64,000 nt of DNA from Bordetella petrii (GCF_000067205.1 NC_010170.1:3534001-3598000); one strand, 5' to 3'; positions 1 through 12,069 are shown, counted from the first letter of the stretch. Numbers and translations: made by a program. The notes: a model not told the origin generated them from the sequence alone.

Positions 1-7
1 CTGGGCA

Positions 8-3000
8 ATGACGCGCGGCGTGCGCTTGCGCGTGCTGGCCTGCGCGCTGTTGGGGCTGCTGGGCCTGGCGGCGGGCATCGCGCGGTTCGTATTGCTGGGG
101 CTGTTCCTGGCGCGGCTGTTCGCAGGCGTTGGCGGCGGCGCCTTGTGGTGGCCGCTGGCCGGCGCGGCCGGGGCGATTCTGTTGCGCGGCATGTTCGAGC
201 ATGCCCTGAACCTGCTGGCCAACCGCAACGCAGCGCTCATCCAGAACAACCTGCGCGCGCAGCTGTACGACAAGATCGTCGAGCTGGGCCCTGCCTGGTT
301 CGGCGGTCAACGCACCGGCGGCGTCATGCTGGCCGTGATCGATGGCGTCGAGCAGTTGCAAAGCTTCTTTGGGCGTTACCTGCCGCAGCTCTTCATCGCG
401 GCCTGCGCGCCCGTCGTGATCTTTGCCTTCATTGCCTGGTGGGACTGGCCGGTAGCGCTGGTGTTGATGGCCGCCGCGCTGGTCACGCTGGTCCTGCCGC
501 TGGCGGCGCACCGCAGCCATCGCGACGCGTCGCGGCGCCGGGCCCAGGCCTTCAAGGCCTTCGGCGAGGAATTCCTCGACGCAATGCAAGGCCTGCCCAC
601 CCTCAAGGCATTCGGCCAGAGCCGCGCCTGGGGCGAGCGGCTGGCCGAGCGGGCGCGCGCCTTGTCGGACAACACCTTCAAAGTGCTGGGCCGTGAAGTC
701 TCGGCGCGTTTCGCCACCGACATCGGCATCACCGTAGGCGCCGCGGCCGCGCTGGCGCTGGGCGCATGGCGCGTATCGCAAGGCGAAATGACGCTGGCGG
801 CGCTGCTGGTGGTGCTGATGGCCGGCACGGAAATCTTCCGGCCCCTGCGCGACATGCGCTCGGTGTTGCACCACGGCCTGATGGGCCAGTCGGCGGCGGC
901 CAGCGTGCGCGCGCTGCTCGACGCCGACAGCCCGGCGCCGCGCGGCGCCGCAGACGCCACGGTAGCCGTGCCGGCCATGAGCGGCGGCGGCCTGTCGATC
1001 GCGTTCAAAGACGTCGAGTTCTCGTATCCCGGCGGGCGCCGCGGGACGCACCAGGGCATGAGTTTCGACATCCGGCCCGGCGAACGCGTCGGTATCGTGG
1101 GGCCCAGCGGCTCGGGCAAATCCACCCTGGTGCGGTTGCTGCTGCGCCTGCACGACCCGCAGGCCGGCTGCATCGAAATCGACGGCCACGACCTGCGTTC
1201 GCTAGACCCCGAAGCGGTGCGCGCGCGCATGTCGCTGGTAGCGCAGGACAGCACGTTGTTCCACGGCACGGTCGAAGAGAACCTGCTGCTGGCGCGGCCC
1301 GACGCCACGCCCGACCAACTGCATGCCGCCGCGGCAGCCGCCAACGCGCACGCGTTCATCATGGCGCTGCCGCAGGGCTACCAGACGGTGCTGGGCGAGC
1401 GCGGCCTGCAACTATCGGGCGGCCAGCGGCAACGCCTGGCAATTGCGCGCGCGCTGCTGCGCGACACGCCCATCCTGATCCTCGACGAAGCCCTGTCGTC
1501 GGTAGATGCCGAAAACGAATCAGAGATCCAGCAGGCGCTCGACCGCCTCAGCCGCGGCCGCACGACCCTGGTGCTGGCGCACCGGCTGTCCAGCGTGGTC
1601 AATGCCGACCGCATTCTGGTGCTGGACCGCGGCCGCATCGTCGAGACAGGCACGCATGACACCCTGATGGCGGGCGACACGCTATACCGGCGCCTGATGG
1701 GAGGCCAGCACGACGCTACGCATACTGCGCTGGAACCGGCCGCCTCCGGTGCCGCGCCAGCCGAAACCGACGCCGCCGGCGGCCGCCCCGCCCCCGCACC
1801 GCTGGAAGCCGAGGCGCGCCACATTGGCACGCGGCAAGTCATGCAGACGCTGATGCAGATCATTCGCCCCTGGAAACGGCAATTCGCCATCACGGTGGCC
1901 AGCGGCATCGGGCGCGTGGCGGCGTTCATCGGCGTTTCGGTGCTGGGCGCGCTGGTCATCGCGCGCCTGAAAAACGGCGAATCGTTCGATGGCCTGCTGG
2001 CCGGCCTGTTCGTGGCGGCGGTGGCCGCCGCCGCGCTGCACTGGCTCGAATCCTGGCTGGCCCATGCCATTGCCTATCAGTTGCTGGCGGAAATGCGCAT
2101 TGCGCTGTACCAGAAGCTTGAGGCCCTGGCGCCCGCCTACCTGCTGCGCCGGCGTTCCGGCGACCTGGTCGGGCTGGCCACGCAAGACGTGGAAACCGTG
2201 GAATATTTCTTTGCCCACACGGTGGCGCCGGCGTTTGTCGCGGTATTGGTGCCGGCCGCGGTGCTGGCCATCCTGGCCGCCACCGCGTGGCCGCTGGTGC
2301 TGGCGTTGCTGCCCTTTCTGCTGTGGGCCGGCGCCTCGCCCTGGCTGAACCGCGCGCGCGTGGATGCGCAAGGCAGCCTGGCTCGCCAGTCGCTAGGCCT
2401 GCTGGGCGCCCATCTGTCCGAAACCATACAGGGCCTGTCCGACCTGGTGGCGTTCTCGGCGGCCGGGCGGCGCCGCGCCGCTTTCGTGGCGATCGCGCAC
2501 GATTACCAGCGCGTGCGGCTGGCCTTGCTGGCCGATCTGTCCCGCCAGGGCGCGCTGCTCGAAATCGCCACCGGCCTGGGCGGCCTGGCAGTGGCGGCGG
2601 TCGGCGCCTGGTGGGTGGCGCAGGGCGAGCTGGCCGCGAGTCTGCTGCCGCTGCTGGTGCTGTTGTCGGTGGCCGCGTTCCTGCCGGTGTCGGAAATCGC
2701 CCAGGTCAGCCGCCAGTTGGCCGACACGCTGGCCTCGACGCGGCGCCTGCGCGCCATCCACGATGAGCCGGTGCAGATCGCCGACGGCCCGCTGGCGCCG
2801 CCGCTCGACTCCGCGGGCCTGCCGCTGGCCTTCGAGCAAGTCACTTTCACCTATCCCGGCCGGCTGCAGCCTGCGCTGCAGCGCGTCAGGCTCGACCTGC
2901 CGGCAGGCGCCACCCTGGCGCTGGTCGGCCCCTCGGGCGCGGGCAAGAGCACGCTGGCCAGCCTGTTGCTGCGCTTCTGGGATCCGCAGCAAGGCGCCGT

Positions 3001-3562
3001 GCGCATTGGCGGCGTCAGCCTGCCCGAATTGACGCTGGATGCGCTGTACCGCCGCATTGCCCTCGTCGCGCAAGACACCTGGCTGCTCAACGGCACCCTG
3101 GAAGACAACATCCGGCTGGCCCGCCCCGACGCCAGCGCCGACGACCTGCAGCAGGCGGTAGAACGCGCCGCGCTGGCCGAACTGGTGGCCGGCCTGCCGG
3201 ATGGCCTGCGCACCCGCGTGGGCGAGCGCGGCGTAGCGCTCTCGGGCGGCCAGCGCCAGCGCATCGCCATCGCGCGCGCCTTCCTGCGCGACGCGCCCAT
3301 CCTGATCCTGGACGAAGCCACTTCGCACCTGGACGCCATCAGCGAAGCCCAGGTGCACCACGCCCTGGGCGAGCTGATGCGCCATCGCACCACGCTGATC
3401 ATCGCGCACCGGCTGTCCACCATCCGCCAGGCCGATACGATCGCCGTGGTAGACGGCGGCCGCATCGTCGAATCAGGCACGCACGACGAACTGATCCGAC
3501 GCGGCGGCGCCTATGCGCACCTGGTGAACCGGCAGATGATGGCGGCTCGGCAGGCCGCCTGA
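8..3562 (+). CDS. Fused ABC transporter, two permease-ATPase halves (CydDC-like exporter)
   Basis: This 1184-residue protein holds two complete ABC exporter halves in one chain. Each half has a hydrophobic transmembrane region of about 300 residues and a nucleotide-binding domain. The first ATPase has Walker A GPSGSGKST near residue 365, signature LSGGQ near 469 and Walker B ILILDEA near 489. The second has GPSGAGKST near 974, LSGGQ near 1078 and ILILDEATS after it. The architecture resembles CydD and CydC, which form a heterodimeric cysteine/glutathione exporter, but here they are fused and the substrate cannot be read from sequence. The reading frame stays open to the left window edge, so the true start may lie upstream of position 8. 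No partner genes are visible on that side. Confidence 0.9.
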   Translation: MTRGVRLRVLACALLGLLGLAAGIARFVLLGLFLARLFAGVGGGALWWPLAGAAGAILLRGMFEHALNLLANRNAALIQNNLRAQLYDKIVELGPAWFGGQRTGGVMLAVIDGVEQLQSFFGRYLPQLFIAACAPVVIFAFIAWWDWPVALVLMAAALVTLVLPLAAHRSHRDASRRRAQAFKAFGEEFLDAMQGLPTLKAFGQSRAWGERLAERARALSDNTFKVLGREVSARFATDIGITVGAAAALALGAWRVSQGEMTLAALLVVLMAGTEIFRPLRDMRSVLHHGLMGQSAAASVRALLDADSPAPRGAADATVAVPAMSGGGLSIAFKDVEFSYPGGRRGTHQGMSFDIRPGERVGIVGPSGSGKSTLVRLLLRLHDPQAGCIEIDGHDLRSLDPEAVRARMSLVAQDSTLFHGTVEENLLLARPDATPDQLHAAAAAANAHAFIMALPQGYQTVLGERGLQLSGGQRQRLAIARALLRDTPILILDEALSSVDAENESEIQQALDRLSRGRTTLVLAHRLSSVVNADRILVLDRGRIVETGTHDTLMAGDTLYRRLMGGQHDATHTALEPAASGAAPAETDAAGGRPAPAPLEAEARHIGTRQVMQTLMQIIRPWKRQFAITVASGIGRVAAFIGVSVLGALVIARLKNGESFDGLLAGLFVAAVAAAALHWLESWLAHAIAYQLLAEMRIALYQKLEALAPAYLLRRRSGDLVGLATQDVETVEYFFAHTVAPAFVAVLVPAAVLAILAATAWPLVLALLPFLLWAGASPWLNRARVDAQGSLARQSLGLLGAHLSETIQGLSDLVAFSAAGRRRAAFVAIAHDYQRVRLALLADLSRQGALLEIATGLGGLAVAAVGAWWVAQGELAASLLPLLVLLSVAAFLPVSEIAQVSRQLADTLASTRRLRAIHDEPVQIADGPLAPPLDSAGLPLAFEQVTFTYPGRLQPALQRVRLDLPAGATLALVGPSGAGKSTLASLLLRFWDPQQGAVRIGGVSLPELTLDALYRRIALVAQDTWLLNGTLEDNIRLARPDASADDLQQAVERAALAELVAGLPDGLRTRVGERGVALSGGQRQRIAIARAFLRDAPILILDEATSHLDAISEAQVHHALGELMRHRTTLIIAHRLSTIRQADTIAVVDGGRIVESGTHDELIRRGGAYAHLVNRQMMAARQAA

Positions 3563-3580
3563 AACGCTGCTCCGCCCCAT

Positions 3581-3612
3581 GCGCAGCGCCGCCTACGATT
3601 GCGGCGCTGCGC
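3581..3612. terminator. Hairpin between convergent genes
   Basis: A perfect 12-bp stem (GCGCAGCGCCGC paired with GCGGCGCTGCGC) has an 8-nt loop. It spans the gap between the ABC transporter and the convergent aldo/keto reductase, whose stop codon lies in the loop. There is no T-run, so it is a candidate bidirectional terminator based on structure and position only. Confidence 0.5.
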
Positions 3613-4699
3613 CGATTATCGTGGCCGGTGCATAGCCGGCCGGCCGCGATGCCACCCGTACGCCGCCGTGGATGCGCTGCTGCTGCGCATCAGCGAACAT
3701 GTAATACGGGAACGGCGCCGGCATGCCGCTGGCGTCGTCCAGCCGGCGTGCCGCATCGGCCGGCAGCGTGAATTCCAGCGACGCCAGCGACTCCCGCAAC
3801 TGCGCGGGCCGGGTGGCGCCCACGATAATGCTCGACACCCCCCGCTTGCCCGCCAGCCAATTCAACGCCACCTGCGCCATAGGCTTGCCCAGTTCGCGCG
3901 CCACGCGTTCCAGTTCGGCCACGATGGCGAAATTGCGCGCAGTGAAGCGGTCAAAGCCGGGCCTGGGGTTTTCCGACACCACCTGCAAGCGTCCCTGGCC
4001 GAACTGGCCGTTTTCGCTAGGCCGGTACTTGCCCGACAACAAGCCCATGGCCAGCGGGCTCCAGGGCACGATGCCCATGCCCTGCTCGATGGCCAGGTCG
4101 GCGAACTCGCGCTCGACGTTGCGCTCGACCAGCGAATACTCCAATTGCAGCGCGGCCACCGGCTCGAAGCCGCGCCACTGCGCCAGCGTCTGCGCGCGCG
4201 AGGCATACCAGGCGGGCACGTCCGACAGGCCCACGTAGCGGATCTTGCCGGCCCGCACGGCGTCGTCCATGGCACGCATCACTTCGTCCACCGGCGTCAG
4301 GCGGTCCCAGGTGTGCAGGTAATAAAGGTCGATATAGTCGGTGCGCAGCCGCTTGAGCGACCCCTCCAGCGCGCGCTGGAAGTTCTTGCGCTGGTTGCCG
4401 CCGGCGTTGGGATTGCCCGGCTGCGCGTTGTAGGAGTACTTAGTGGCGATCACCAGCTCGTCGCGGCTGCCCGTTTCCTGCACGAACTGCCCCAGCCAGC
4501 TTTCGCTGGTGCCCTCGGTGTACATATCGGCGGTGTCGATGAAGTTGCCGCCGGCTTCCCGGTACAGGTCGAAGAGTGCACGCGCGGTTGCCTGGTCGGC
4601 GCCCCAGCCCCACTCGTTGCCGAAAGTCATGGCGCCCAGCGCCAGCGGGCTGACCCGCAGGCCCGAGCGGCCCAGCGTGAGATATTGCTTCATGGTCAT
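3593..4699 (-). CDS. Aldo/keto reductase
   Basis: This is a 368-residue NAD(P)H-dependent oxidoreductase of the aldo/keto reductase superfamily, with a (beta/alpha)8 barrel. The catalytic tetrad can be read in order: Asp in DTADMY, Tyr in the same motif, Lys in VIATKY and His in YYLHTWD. The N-terminus MKQYLTLGRSGLRVSPLALG is typical of the family. I chose the ATG at 4699 (MTMKQ) because AGGAAAGG lies 7 nt upstream; the longer frame to 4768 has no comparable signal. The gene is transcribed divergently from a LysR regulator, which suggests that regulator controls it. The substrate is unknown. Confidence 0.92.
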   Translation of the reverse strand: MTMKQYLTLGRSGLRVSPLALGAMTFGNEWGWGADQATARALFDLYREAGGNFIDTADMYTEGTSESWLGQFVQETGSRDELVIATKYSYNAQPGNPNAGGNQRKNFQRALEGSLKRLRTDYIDLYYLHTWDRLTPVDEVMRAMDDAVRAGKIRYVGLSDVPAWYASRAQTLAQWRGFEPVAALQLEYSLVERNVEREFADLAIEQGMGIVPWSPLAMGLLSGKYRPSENGQFGQGRLQVVSENPRPGFDRFTARNFAIVAELERVARELGKPMAQVALNWLAGKRGVSSIIVGATRPAQLRESLASLEFTLPADAARRLDDASGMPAPFPYYMFADAQQQRIHGGVRVASRPAGYAPATIIGAAPQS

Positions 4700-4801
4700 G
4701 ATCGTGCCTTTCCTGAAAAACGGCGGCGCGGAATGCGGCGGCCATGCAGGCACTCTAGGGCTCGACACTTATAAGAAAAATAGCCTATCGGTTGATAATT
4801 A

Positions 4802-4818
4802 ATGAAGCCTGACTTCAT
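4802..4818. promoter_or_regulatory. Inverted repeat, candidate LysR operator
   Basis: ATGAAG and CTTCAT form 6-bp arms around a 5-nt spacer, a T-N11-A type layout expected for LysR regulators. It lies between the divergent aldo/keto reductase and LysR genes. It covers the first ATG of the LysR frame, which favours the downstream ATG at 4829 as the real start. Confidence 0.4.
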
Positions 4819-4828
4819 AATCTGGCGC

Positions 4829-5767
4829 ATGGACTATCCTGCCCAACTGCTGCCCGCCGTACATGCCTTCACCCGCGTGGCTCACCACGGCAGCTTCACC
4901 CGCGCGGCTGCCGACCTGGGCGTTTCGGCGTCGGCGCTGTCGCAGACCGTGCGCGGCCTGGAAGCGCGCCTGGGAGTGCGCCTGCTCAACCGCACCACCC
5001 GCCGGGTGGCGCTTACCGAAGAAGGGCAGCGCTTCCTGCAGCGCGTACAGCCGGCGCTGGGGGCCATCGGCGACGCGCTCGAAGACATGGACGACACCCG
5101 CGGCCGGCCCGCCGGCACGCTGCGCATCAATACGTCGCGGGTGGCTTGCGCCATGCTGGTCACGCCGCACCTGGCGGAATTCACGGGGCGCTACCCTGGC
5201 ATCGTGCTCGAGCTGTTCCTCGACGATGGCCTGTCCGACCTGGTGGCCGGCGGCTTTGACGCCGGCATCCGCCTGGGTGAAAACCTGGCGCGCGACATGG
5301 TGGCGGTGCGCATCAGCCGCAACCAGCGCATGGTCACCGCCGGCTCGCCGGCGTATTTCAGGCAGTACGGCAATCCGCCCCGGCAACCGGCCGACCTGGC
5401 CGCGCATGCCTGCATCGGCACCCGCTTCGAAACGCGCGGCACCCTGTACCGCTGGGAGTACCGCCAGCCAGACGGCCAGTTGCTGGAAGTCGACGTGCCG
5501 CACCGCATCGTGACCAACGATTTCGCGCTGATGGTGCAGGCGGCGCTGGACGGGCTGGGACTGATCCACGTGCTCGAAGACCCGATCGCGGCGCACCTGG
5601 CCAGTGGCGCCTTGCAACCCGTGCTGGAATCCTGGGCCGCGGATTTTCCGGGCTTCTATCTGTACTACCCGCACCGCACGCAAATGGCGCCGAAGCTCCG
5701 CGTCTTTGTGGACTTCCTGCGCGAGCGCCTGGCTGGCGCGGTCACGCCCCCTGGCAAGCCGGACTGA
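4829..5767 (+). CDS. LysR-family transcriptional regulator
   Basis: This 312-residue LysR-type regulator has an N-terminal winged helix-turn-helix (FTRVAHHGSFTRAAADLGVS then SALSQTVRGLEARLGVRLLNRTTRR) and a C-terminal substrate-binding effector domain. It begins MDYPAQLLPAVHAFTRV, the usual opening of this family. An in-frame ATG nine codons earlier (4802) is possible, but it falls inside an inverted repeat that looks like the operator. Regulators of this type usually bind between themselves and a divergent target, here the aldo/keto reductase. The inducer is unknown. Confidence 0.9.
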   Translation: MDYPAQLLPAVHAFTRVAHHGSFTRAAADLGVSASALSQTVRGLEARLGVRLLNRTTRRVALTEEGQRFLQRVQPALGAIGDALEDMDDTRGRPAGTLRINTSRVACAMLVTPHLAEFTGRYPGIVLELFLDDGLSDLVAGGFDAGIRLGENLARDMVAVRISRNQRMVTAGSPAYFRQYGNPPRQPADLAAHACIGTRFETRGTLYRWEYRQPDGQLLEVDVPHRIVTNDFALMVQAALDGLGLIHVLEDPIAAHLASGALQPVLESWAADFPGFYLYYPHRTQMAPKLRVFVDFLRERLAGAVTPPGKPD

Positions 5768-5838
5768 CGCGCCGGCGCGTCGAATGTCCCGTGTCCGATG
5801 ACCCTGGAAACGGCCGGGGAACTCCTCCACCAGAGCCA

Positions 5839-5907
5839 AGTCTTACATAAGATATAAGACAGAGGACATTCAAGCCTGCGTAACCTTGTCTCACATACAA
5901 TGACAAG
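5839..5907 (+). promoter_or_regulatory. Control region upstream of acnA
   Basis: The 199 bp before acnA are richer in A and T than the flanks. They contain TCTTACATAAGA followed at once by ATATAAGAC, giving ATAAGA twice in tandem next to an inverted TCTTA. Downstream is an inverted repeat, CTTGTC and GACAAG separated by 11 nt, that contains TACAAT, a possible -10 element. The pattern suggests a regulator site controlling aconitase. The regulator is not identified in this window. Confidence 0.4.
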
Positions 5908-5966
5908 CGCGCCAAAACGCCAGAAAATGGCAGCTTTACGCGGTCCCACACCCACGGAGTCTCATC

Positions 5967-8666
<2,700 letters not shown>

Positions 8667-8678
8667 CGTAAACCCCAC

Positions 8679-8707
8679 GCGCCTGGCACCCGCGGGGTGT
8701 CGGGCGC
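8679..8707 (+). terminator. Hairpin after acnA, copy of the GTGCCTGACACC repeat family
   Basis: A 13-bp stem (GCGCCTGGCACCC with GGGTGTCGGGCGC, two G-U pairs) closes over a 3-nt loop just after the acnA stop. It is a diverged member of a repeat seen in three other intergenic spaces of this window. It may act as a terminator, though it has no T-run. Confidence 0.5.
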
Positions 8708-8821
8708 TGCCGCACAGCACTCGCGGCGGGTCGCGCGGCGCGCGATGAAACACCTGCGCCTGATGCGGCGCTCAAGCCTTCACCGGCCCACAGGGTTAAA
8801 CTATTCAGTTCGCATTCTGAA

Positions 8822-10042
8822 ATGGATCCTGACCCCAGCATGGCCCGAACCCGCAGCACCCCCCACCCCAGGCTGAACCGCGACGCGTCGCGGCTGGTCG
8901 CGCTTGCCCAGTCGTTGAACCGCTCAGGCAGCCGGGTCGAAGACCTGTACTGGGAAAACCTGCTTGCCGAGGCCATCCCGAAATTGCTGCGCGGCGGCCA
9001 GGATGCCCCGCTCGAATCCGCGCTGGACCATCTTGCCCAGCGCGACCCGGGCGCCTATGAAGTGCTGATCGAACAGGCCGAAACCCTGTCCGAATCGATG
9101 CAGGTCGACAAGAACGGGCAGCGATACGACGTGCTGCTGATCGTGGCGCCCGTGGTTGCCTGGACCCGCTACACGATTCCCACCGGCCCCATCGGGGCGC
9201 CGGCGCAACAGGCGCTGCTGGCCCAGCTGCATGGCCATGTGCTGGCCGACGGCGCGCGCGCCGCCTTGCTGCCCTGGCTGGTCAGCATCGACCACATGCC
9301 GCGCACGTTTTCCGAAACCTGGCAATGGCTGCAGCGTCTGGGCAGCCAGGCACTGGGCGCCGAAACCGCCAAGCCGACCCTCAACGACGACACCGAAACC
9401 GCCAACATGCTGGCCGATACCCGCTACGTCGTGGCGGCGGTCGCCGTGCCCGCCGGCGCCCCGGTGTTTCGCTGGCAAGAGCAGCCCGGCGACGCCACCC
9501 ACAGCCGCGACAGCTGCCTGGCGAACTGGGTCGAACAGGCCCAGCCCACGCTGGCCACCCTGCTGCCCGGCTGCGGCATCGAATGCCTGCTGCCCGATGC
9601 CTATTACGTCAGCAATCGCGAAGCCGACCGCCGCGTGCGGCCGCTGTCGTTGCGCGCCGCCGTCAACTGGCTGGAAGGCGCCGTCAACCTGGCGCCGTCC
9701 GAACTGCGCGCCGTGGTGGCCGGCTGCGGCGACGTGCGCATCGACGAATACCGCATTGGCTTCACCGCGCGCAACAGCAACGATGTCTATTACGGCTGCG
9801 TATGGCCGCTGTACGGCCGCGAAGAAGACCAGACGCCCGACGAAGACATGCCCGACACGGTCGACGAAATCGCCGCGCTGCTCAAGGAATACGGCGTGCA
9901 TGACGTGCGCCGCATTCCGGGCGTGCTGCCGCCCGAATATTGCGAAGACTGCGGCGCGCCGCAGTTTCCCAACCCGCTGGGCGAACTGGTGCACGCCGAA
10001 CTGCCCGAAGACGCCGACACCGCGCCGGCCCAGTTCCACTGA
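8822..10042 (+). CDS. DUF2863 family protein
   Basis: This is a 406-residue soluble protein that I recognise as DUF2863, a family of unknown function largely confined to betaproteobacteria. The N-terminus (RLVALAQSLNRSGSRVEDLYWE) and the acidic mid-region are typical. I see no signal peptide or membrane segment. The C-terminus has PEYCEDCGAPQFPNPLGE, a CxxC pair that could bind a metal. No clear ribosome-binding site marks the start: ATG at 8822 and ATG at 8840 are both possible. Spacers carrying copies of the same repeat family flank the gene on both sides. Confidence 0.8.
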   Translation: MDPDPSMARTRSTPHPRLNRDASRLVALAQSLNRSGSRVEDLYWENLLAEAIPKLLRGGQDAPLESALDHLAQRDPGAYEVLIEQAETLSESMQVDKNGQRYDVLLIVAPVVAWTRYTIPTGPIGAPAQQALLAQLHGHVLADGARAALLPWLVSIDHMPRTFSETWQWLQRLGSQALGAETAKPTLNDDTETANMLADTRYVVAAVAVPAGAPVFRWQEQPGDATHSRDSCLANWVEQAQPTLATLLPGCGIECLLPDAYYVSNREADRRVRPLSLRAAVNWLEGAVNLAPSELRAVVAGCGDVRIDEYRIGFTARNSNDVYYGCVWPLYGREEDQTPDEDMPDTVDEIAALLKEYGVHDVRRIPGVLPPEYCEDCGAPQFPNPLGELVHAELPEDADTAPAQFH

Positions 10043-10092
10043 AGTGAAACGTCTGCGCCGAAACGCCCGGGTCTTGCCAGGCGCCAGGCTCC

Positions 10093-10153
10093 GCAGGTGC
10101 CTGACACCGTGCTGTCGAGACAATCGCTGCACACTTCGGTGTCAGGCACCTGC
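10093..10153. repeat. Perfect 17-bp inverted repeat (GGTGCCTGACACC family)
   Basis: Arms at 10093-10109 and 10137-10153 (GCAGGTGCCTGACACCG and its exact complement) surround 27 nt. A further partial copy, GCCTGACACCCG, follows at about 10157. The element fills the space between the DUF2863 gene and earP. It could be a terminator or a dispersed intergenic repeat. Confidence 0.75.
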
Positions 10154-10207
10154 AAAGCCTGACACCCGTCATGCCTTGTTCCCGTTTCAGGTTGGGCGGG
10201 AGGCGTA

Positions 10208-11317
10208 ATGCAGGCCGACATCTTCTGCCGCGTCATCGACAACTACGGCGACATAGGCGTTTGCTGGCGCCTGGCGCGGCGCCTGGCACACGGCCGCGGC
10301 TGGCGCGTGCGCCTGTGGGTCGACGACCTGCGCGCGTTCGGTTGCATCCGGCCCGGCATCGATCCCGACGCCGGCGTGCAACGGCAAGCGGGCATCGACA
10401 TCGTGCACTGGACCCCATCGCCGCCCCCGCTGGCCCCCGGCGACGTCGTCATCGAGGCGTTCGCCTGCGACCCGCCGGCCGCCTTCGTGCAGGCCATGCG
10501 CGCCCGGCCGCCGGTATGGATCAACCTCGAATACCTCAGCGCCGAGCCATGGGTGGAAAGCTGCCACGGCCTGCCGTCGCAGCGGCCCGACGGGCTGGTC
10601 AAGCACTTTTTCTTTCCCGGGTTCACGGCGGCCACCGGCGGCCTGCTGCGCGAGCCGGGGCTGAGCGCCGAGCGCGATGCTTTCCAGGCCTCGCGGCCGC
10701 AACAGCACGCCTTCCTGCGTGGCCTGGGCCTGGACGGTGCCGCCCTAGCGCATTGGCAGGCCGGCGCCCGCGTGGCTACGCTATTCTGCTACGCGCACGC
10801 CCCGATTGCCGCGCTGGCCCAGGCCCTGGCCCGCGACGCGCGGCCCACGCTGCTGCTGGCGCCCGCGGGCGTCGCGCCCGGCCTGGAAGAGGCCGGCGCG
10901 GGCGCCCTGCGGATCGCCCGCGTGCCCTTCGTGGCGCAGCCCGATTTCGACCGCCTGCTGTGGTGCGCCGACCTGAATTTCGTGCGCGGCGAAGACTCCT
11001 TCGTGCGGGCGGCTTGGGCGGCCCGGCCGCTGGTATGGCACATCTACCCCCAGGCCGACGATGCCCACCTGGATAAGCTCGACGCCTGGCTGGCCCGCTA
11101 CCCCGGCCCGCCGCAGGCCCAGGCGCTGATCCGCGCCTGGAATGCCCCGGGCGACGCGGCCGCCGCCGTGGCCGCCGCACTGCCGGCCGCGCTGGCTGCG
11201 CCCGCCTGGCCCGCGTGGCAGGGGGCGGCCCGCGCCTGGGACGCCAGCCAGGCTGCCCGGCCCGATTTAGGGGACACGTTGGCTGATTTTTGCGCAGAAC
11301 TCGCCAGGAAACGCTAG
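10208..11317 (+). CDS. earP: EF-P arginine rhamnosyltransferase EarP
   Basis: This 369-residue glycosyltransferase (formerly DUF2331) transfers rhamnose from dTDP-L-rhamnose to Arg32 of elongation factor P. The N-terminal MQADIFCRVIDNYGDIGVCWRLARRLA carries the conserved Asp residues of the first Rossmann domain. The C-terminal FVRGEDSFVRAAWAARPLVWHIYPQ is the nucleotide-sugar binding signature. A GGGAGG lies 4-5 nt before the ATG. efp, its substrate gene, follows 150 bp downstream on the same strand, which is the arrangement known from Pseudomonas, Neisseria and betaproteobacteria. Confidence 0.96.
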   Translation: MQADIFCRVIDNYGDIGVCWRLARRLAHGRGWRVRLWVDDLRAFGCIRPGIDPDAGVQRQAGIDIVHWTPSPPPLAPGDVVIEAFACDPPAAFVQAMRARPPVWINLEYLSAEPWVESCHGLPSQRPDGLVKHFFFPGFTAATGGLLREPGLSAERDAFQASRPQQHAFLRGLGLDGAALAHWQAGARVATLFCYAHAPIAALAQALARDARPTLLLAPAGVAPGLEEAGAGALRIARVPFVAQPDFDRLLWCADLNFVRGEDSFVRAAWAARPLVWHIYPQADDAHLDKLDAWLARYPGPPQAQALIRAWNAPGDAAAAVAAALPAALAAPAWPAWQGAARAWDASQAARPDLGDTLADFCAELARKR

Positions 11318-11320
11318 AAT
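11290..11320 (+). promoter_or_regulatory. Possible efp promoter
   Basis: TTGCGC and TAGAAT, 19 nt apart, overlap the end of earP (TAGAAT includes its stop codon). They would give efp a leader of about 140 nt. The -35 match and spacing are poor, so this is tentative. Confidence 0.3.
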
Positions 11321-11467
11321 AGAGAGTTTTCCGAGTTCCTTTGCCCGCGCATGTTGCGCCGAGCCAGGCCTCGAATTGACAGCCTCCCGGGGCACGCGGG
11401 CCGCCATCATGCGGACACCTGCGCGCAAGCACGGCGAGCGCGCTATATCACCCGGAGTTTTTAATCG

Positions 11468-12025
11468 ATGAAAACCGCTCAGGAATTGCGAGTCGGCAAC
11501 GTGGTCATGGTCGGCAAAGATCCTCTCGTCGTCCAGAAGGCCGAATACAACAAGTCGGGCCGCAACGCCGCCGTCGTCAAGCTGAAGTTCAAGAACCTGC
11601 TCACCGGATCGGGCAGCGAATCGGTCTACAAGGCCGATGAAAAGTTCGACGTTGTCGTGCTCGACCGCAAGGAATGCACCTACTCGTACTTCGGCGACCC
11701 CATGTACGTCTTCATGGACGAAGAGTACAACCAGTACGAAATCGAAGCCGAAAGCATGGGCGACGCGCTGAACTACCTTGAAGAAGCCATGCCCGTCGAA
11801 GTGGTCTTCTACGACGGCCGCGCCATCTCGGTCGAACTGCCCACCATCCTGGTCCGCGAAATCACCTACACCGAGCCGGCCGTGCGCGGCGACACCTCGG
11901 GCAAGGTGCTCAAGCCCGCCAAGATCAACACCGGCTTCGAGCTGAACGTGCCGCTGTTCTGCGCCATTGGCGACAAGATCGAAATCGACACGCGCACCAA
12001 CGAGTACCGCAGCCGCGTGAACTGA
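11468..12025 (+). CDS. efp: Translation elongation factor P
   Basis: This 185-residue EF-P relieves ribosome stalling at consecutive prolines by entering the E site. It has three beta-barrel domains. The modified loop reads YNKSGRNAAVV, placing Arg at position 32, the residue rhamnosylated by EarP. This is the Arg-type subfamily and not the Lys-type modified by EpmA/B. A CGGAG sits upstream of the ATG. A strong hairpin follows the gene. The pairing with earP immediately upstream makes the modification pathway clear. Confidence 0.98.
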   Translation: MKTAQELRVGNVVMVGKDPLVVQKAEYNKSGRNAAVVKLKFKNLLTGSGSESVYKADEKFDVVVLDRKECTYSYFGDPMYVFMDEEYNQYEIEAESMGDALNYLEEAMPVEVVFYDGRAISVELPTILVREITYTEPAVRGDTSGKVLKPAKINTGFELNVPLFCAIGDKIEIDTRTNEYRSRVN

Positions 12026-12069
12026 TCGCCCGGCGGGCCAGGCGGAAACGGCCCGCCCCTGCGAGTACG

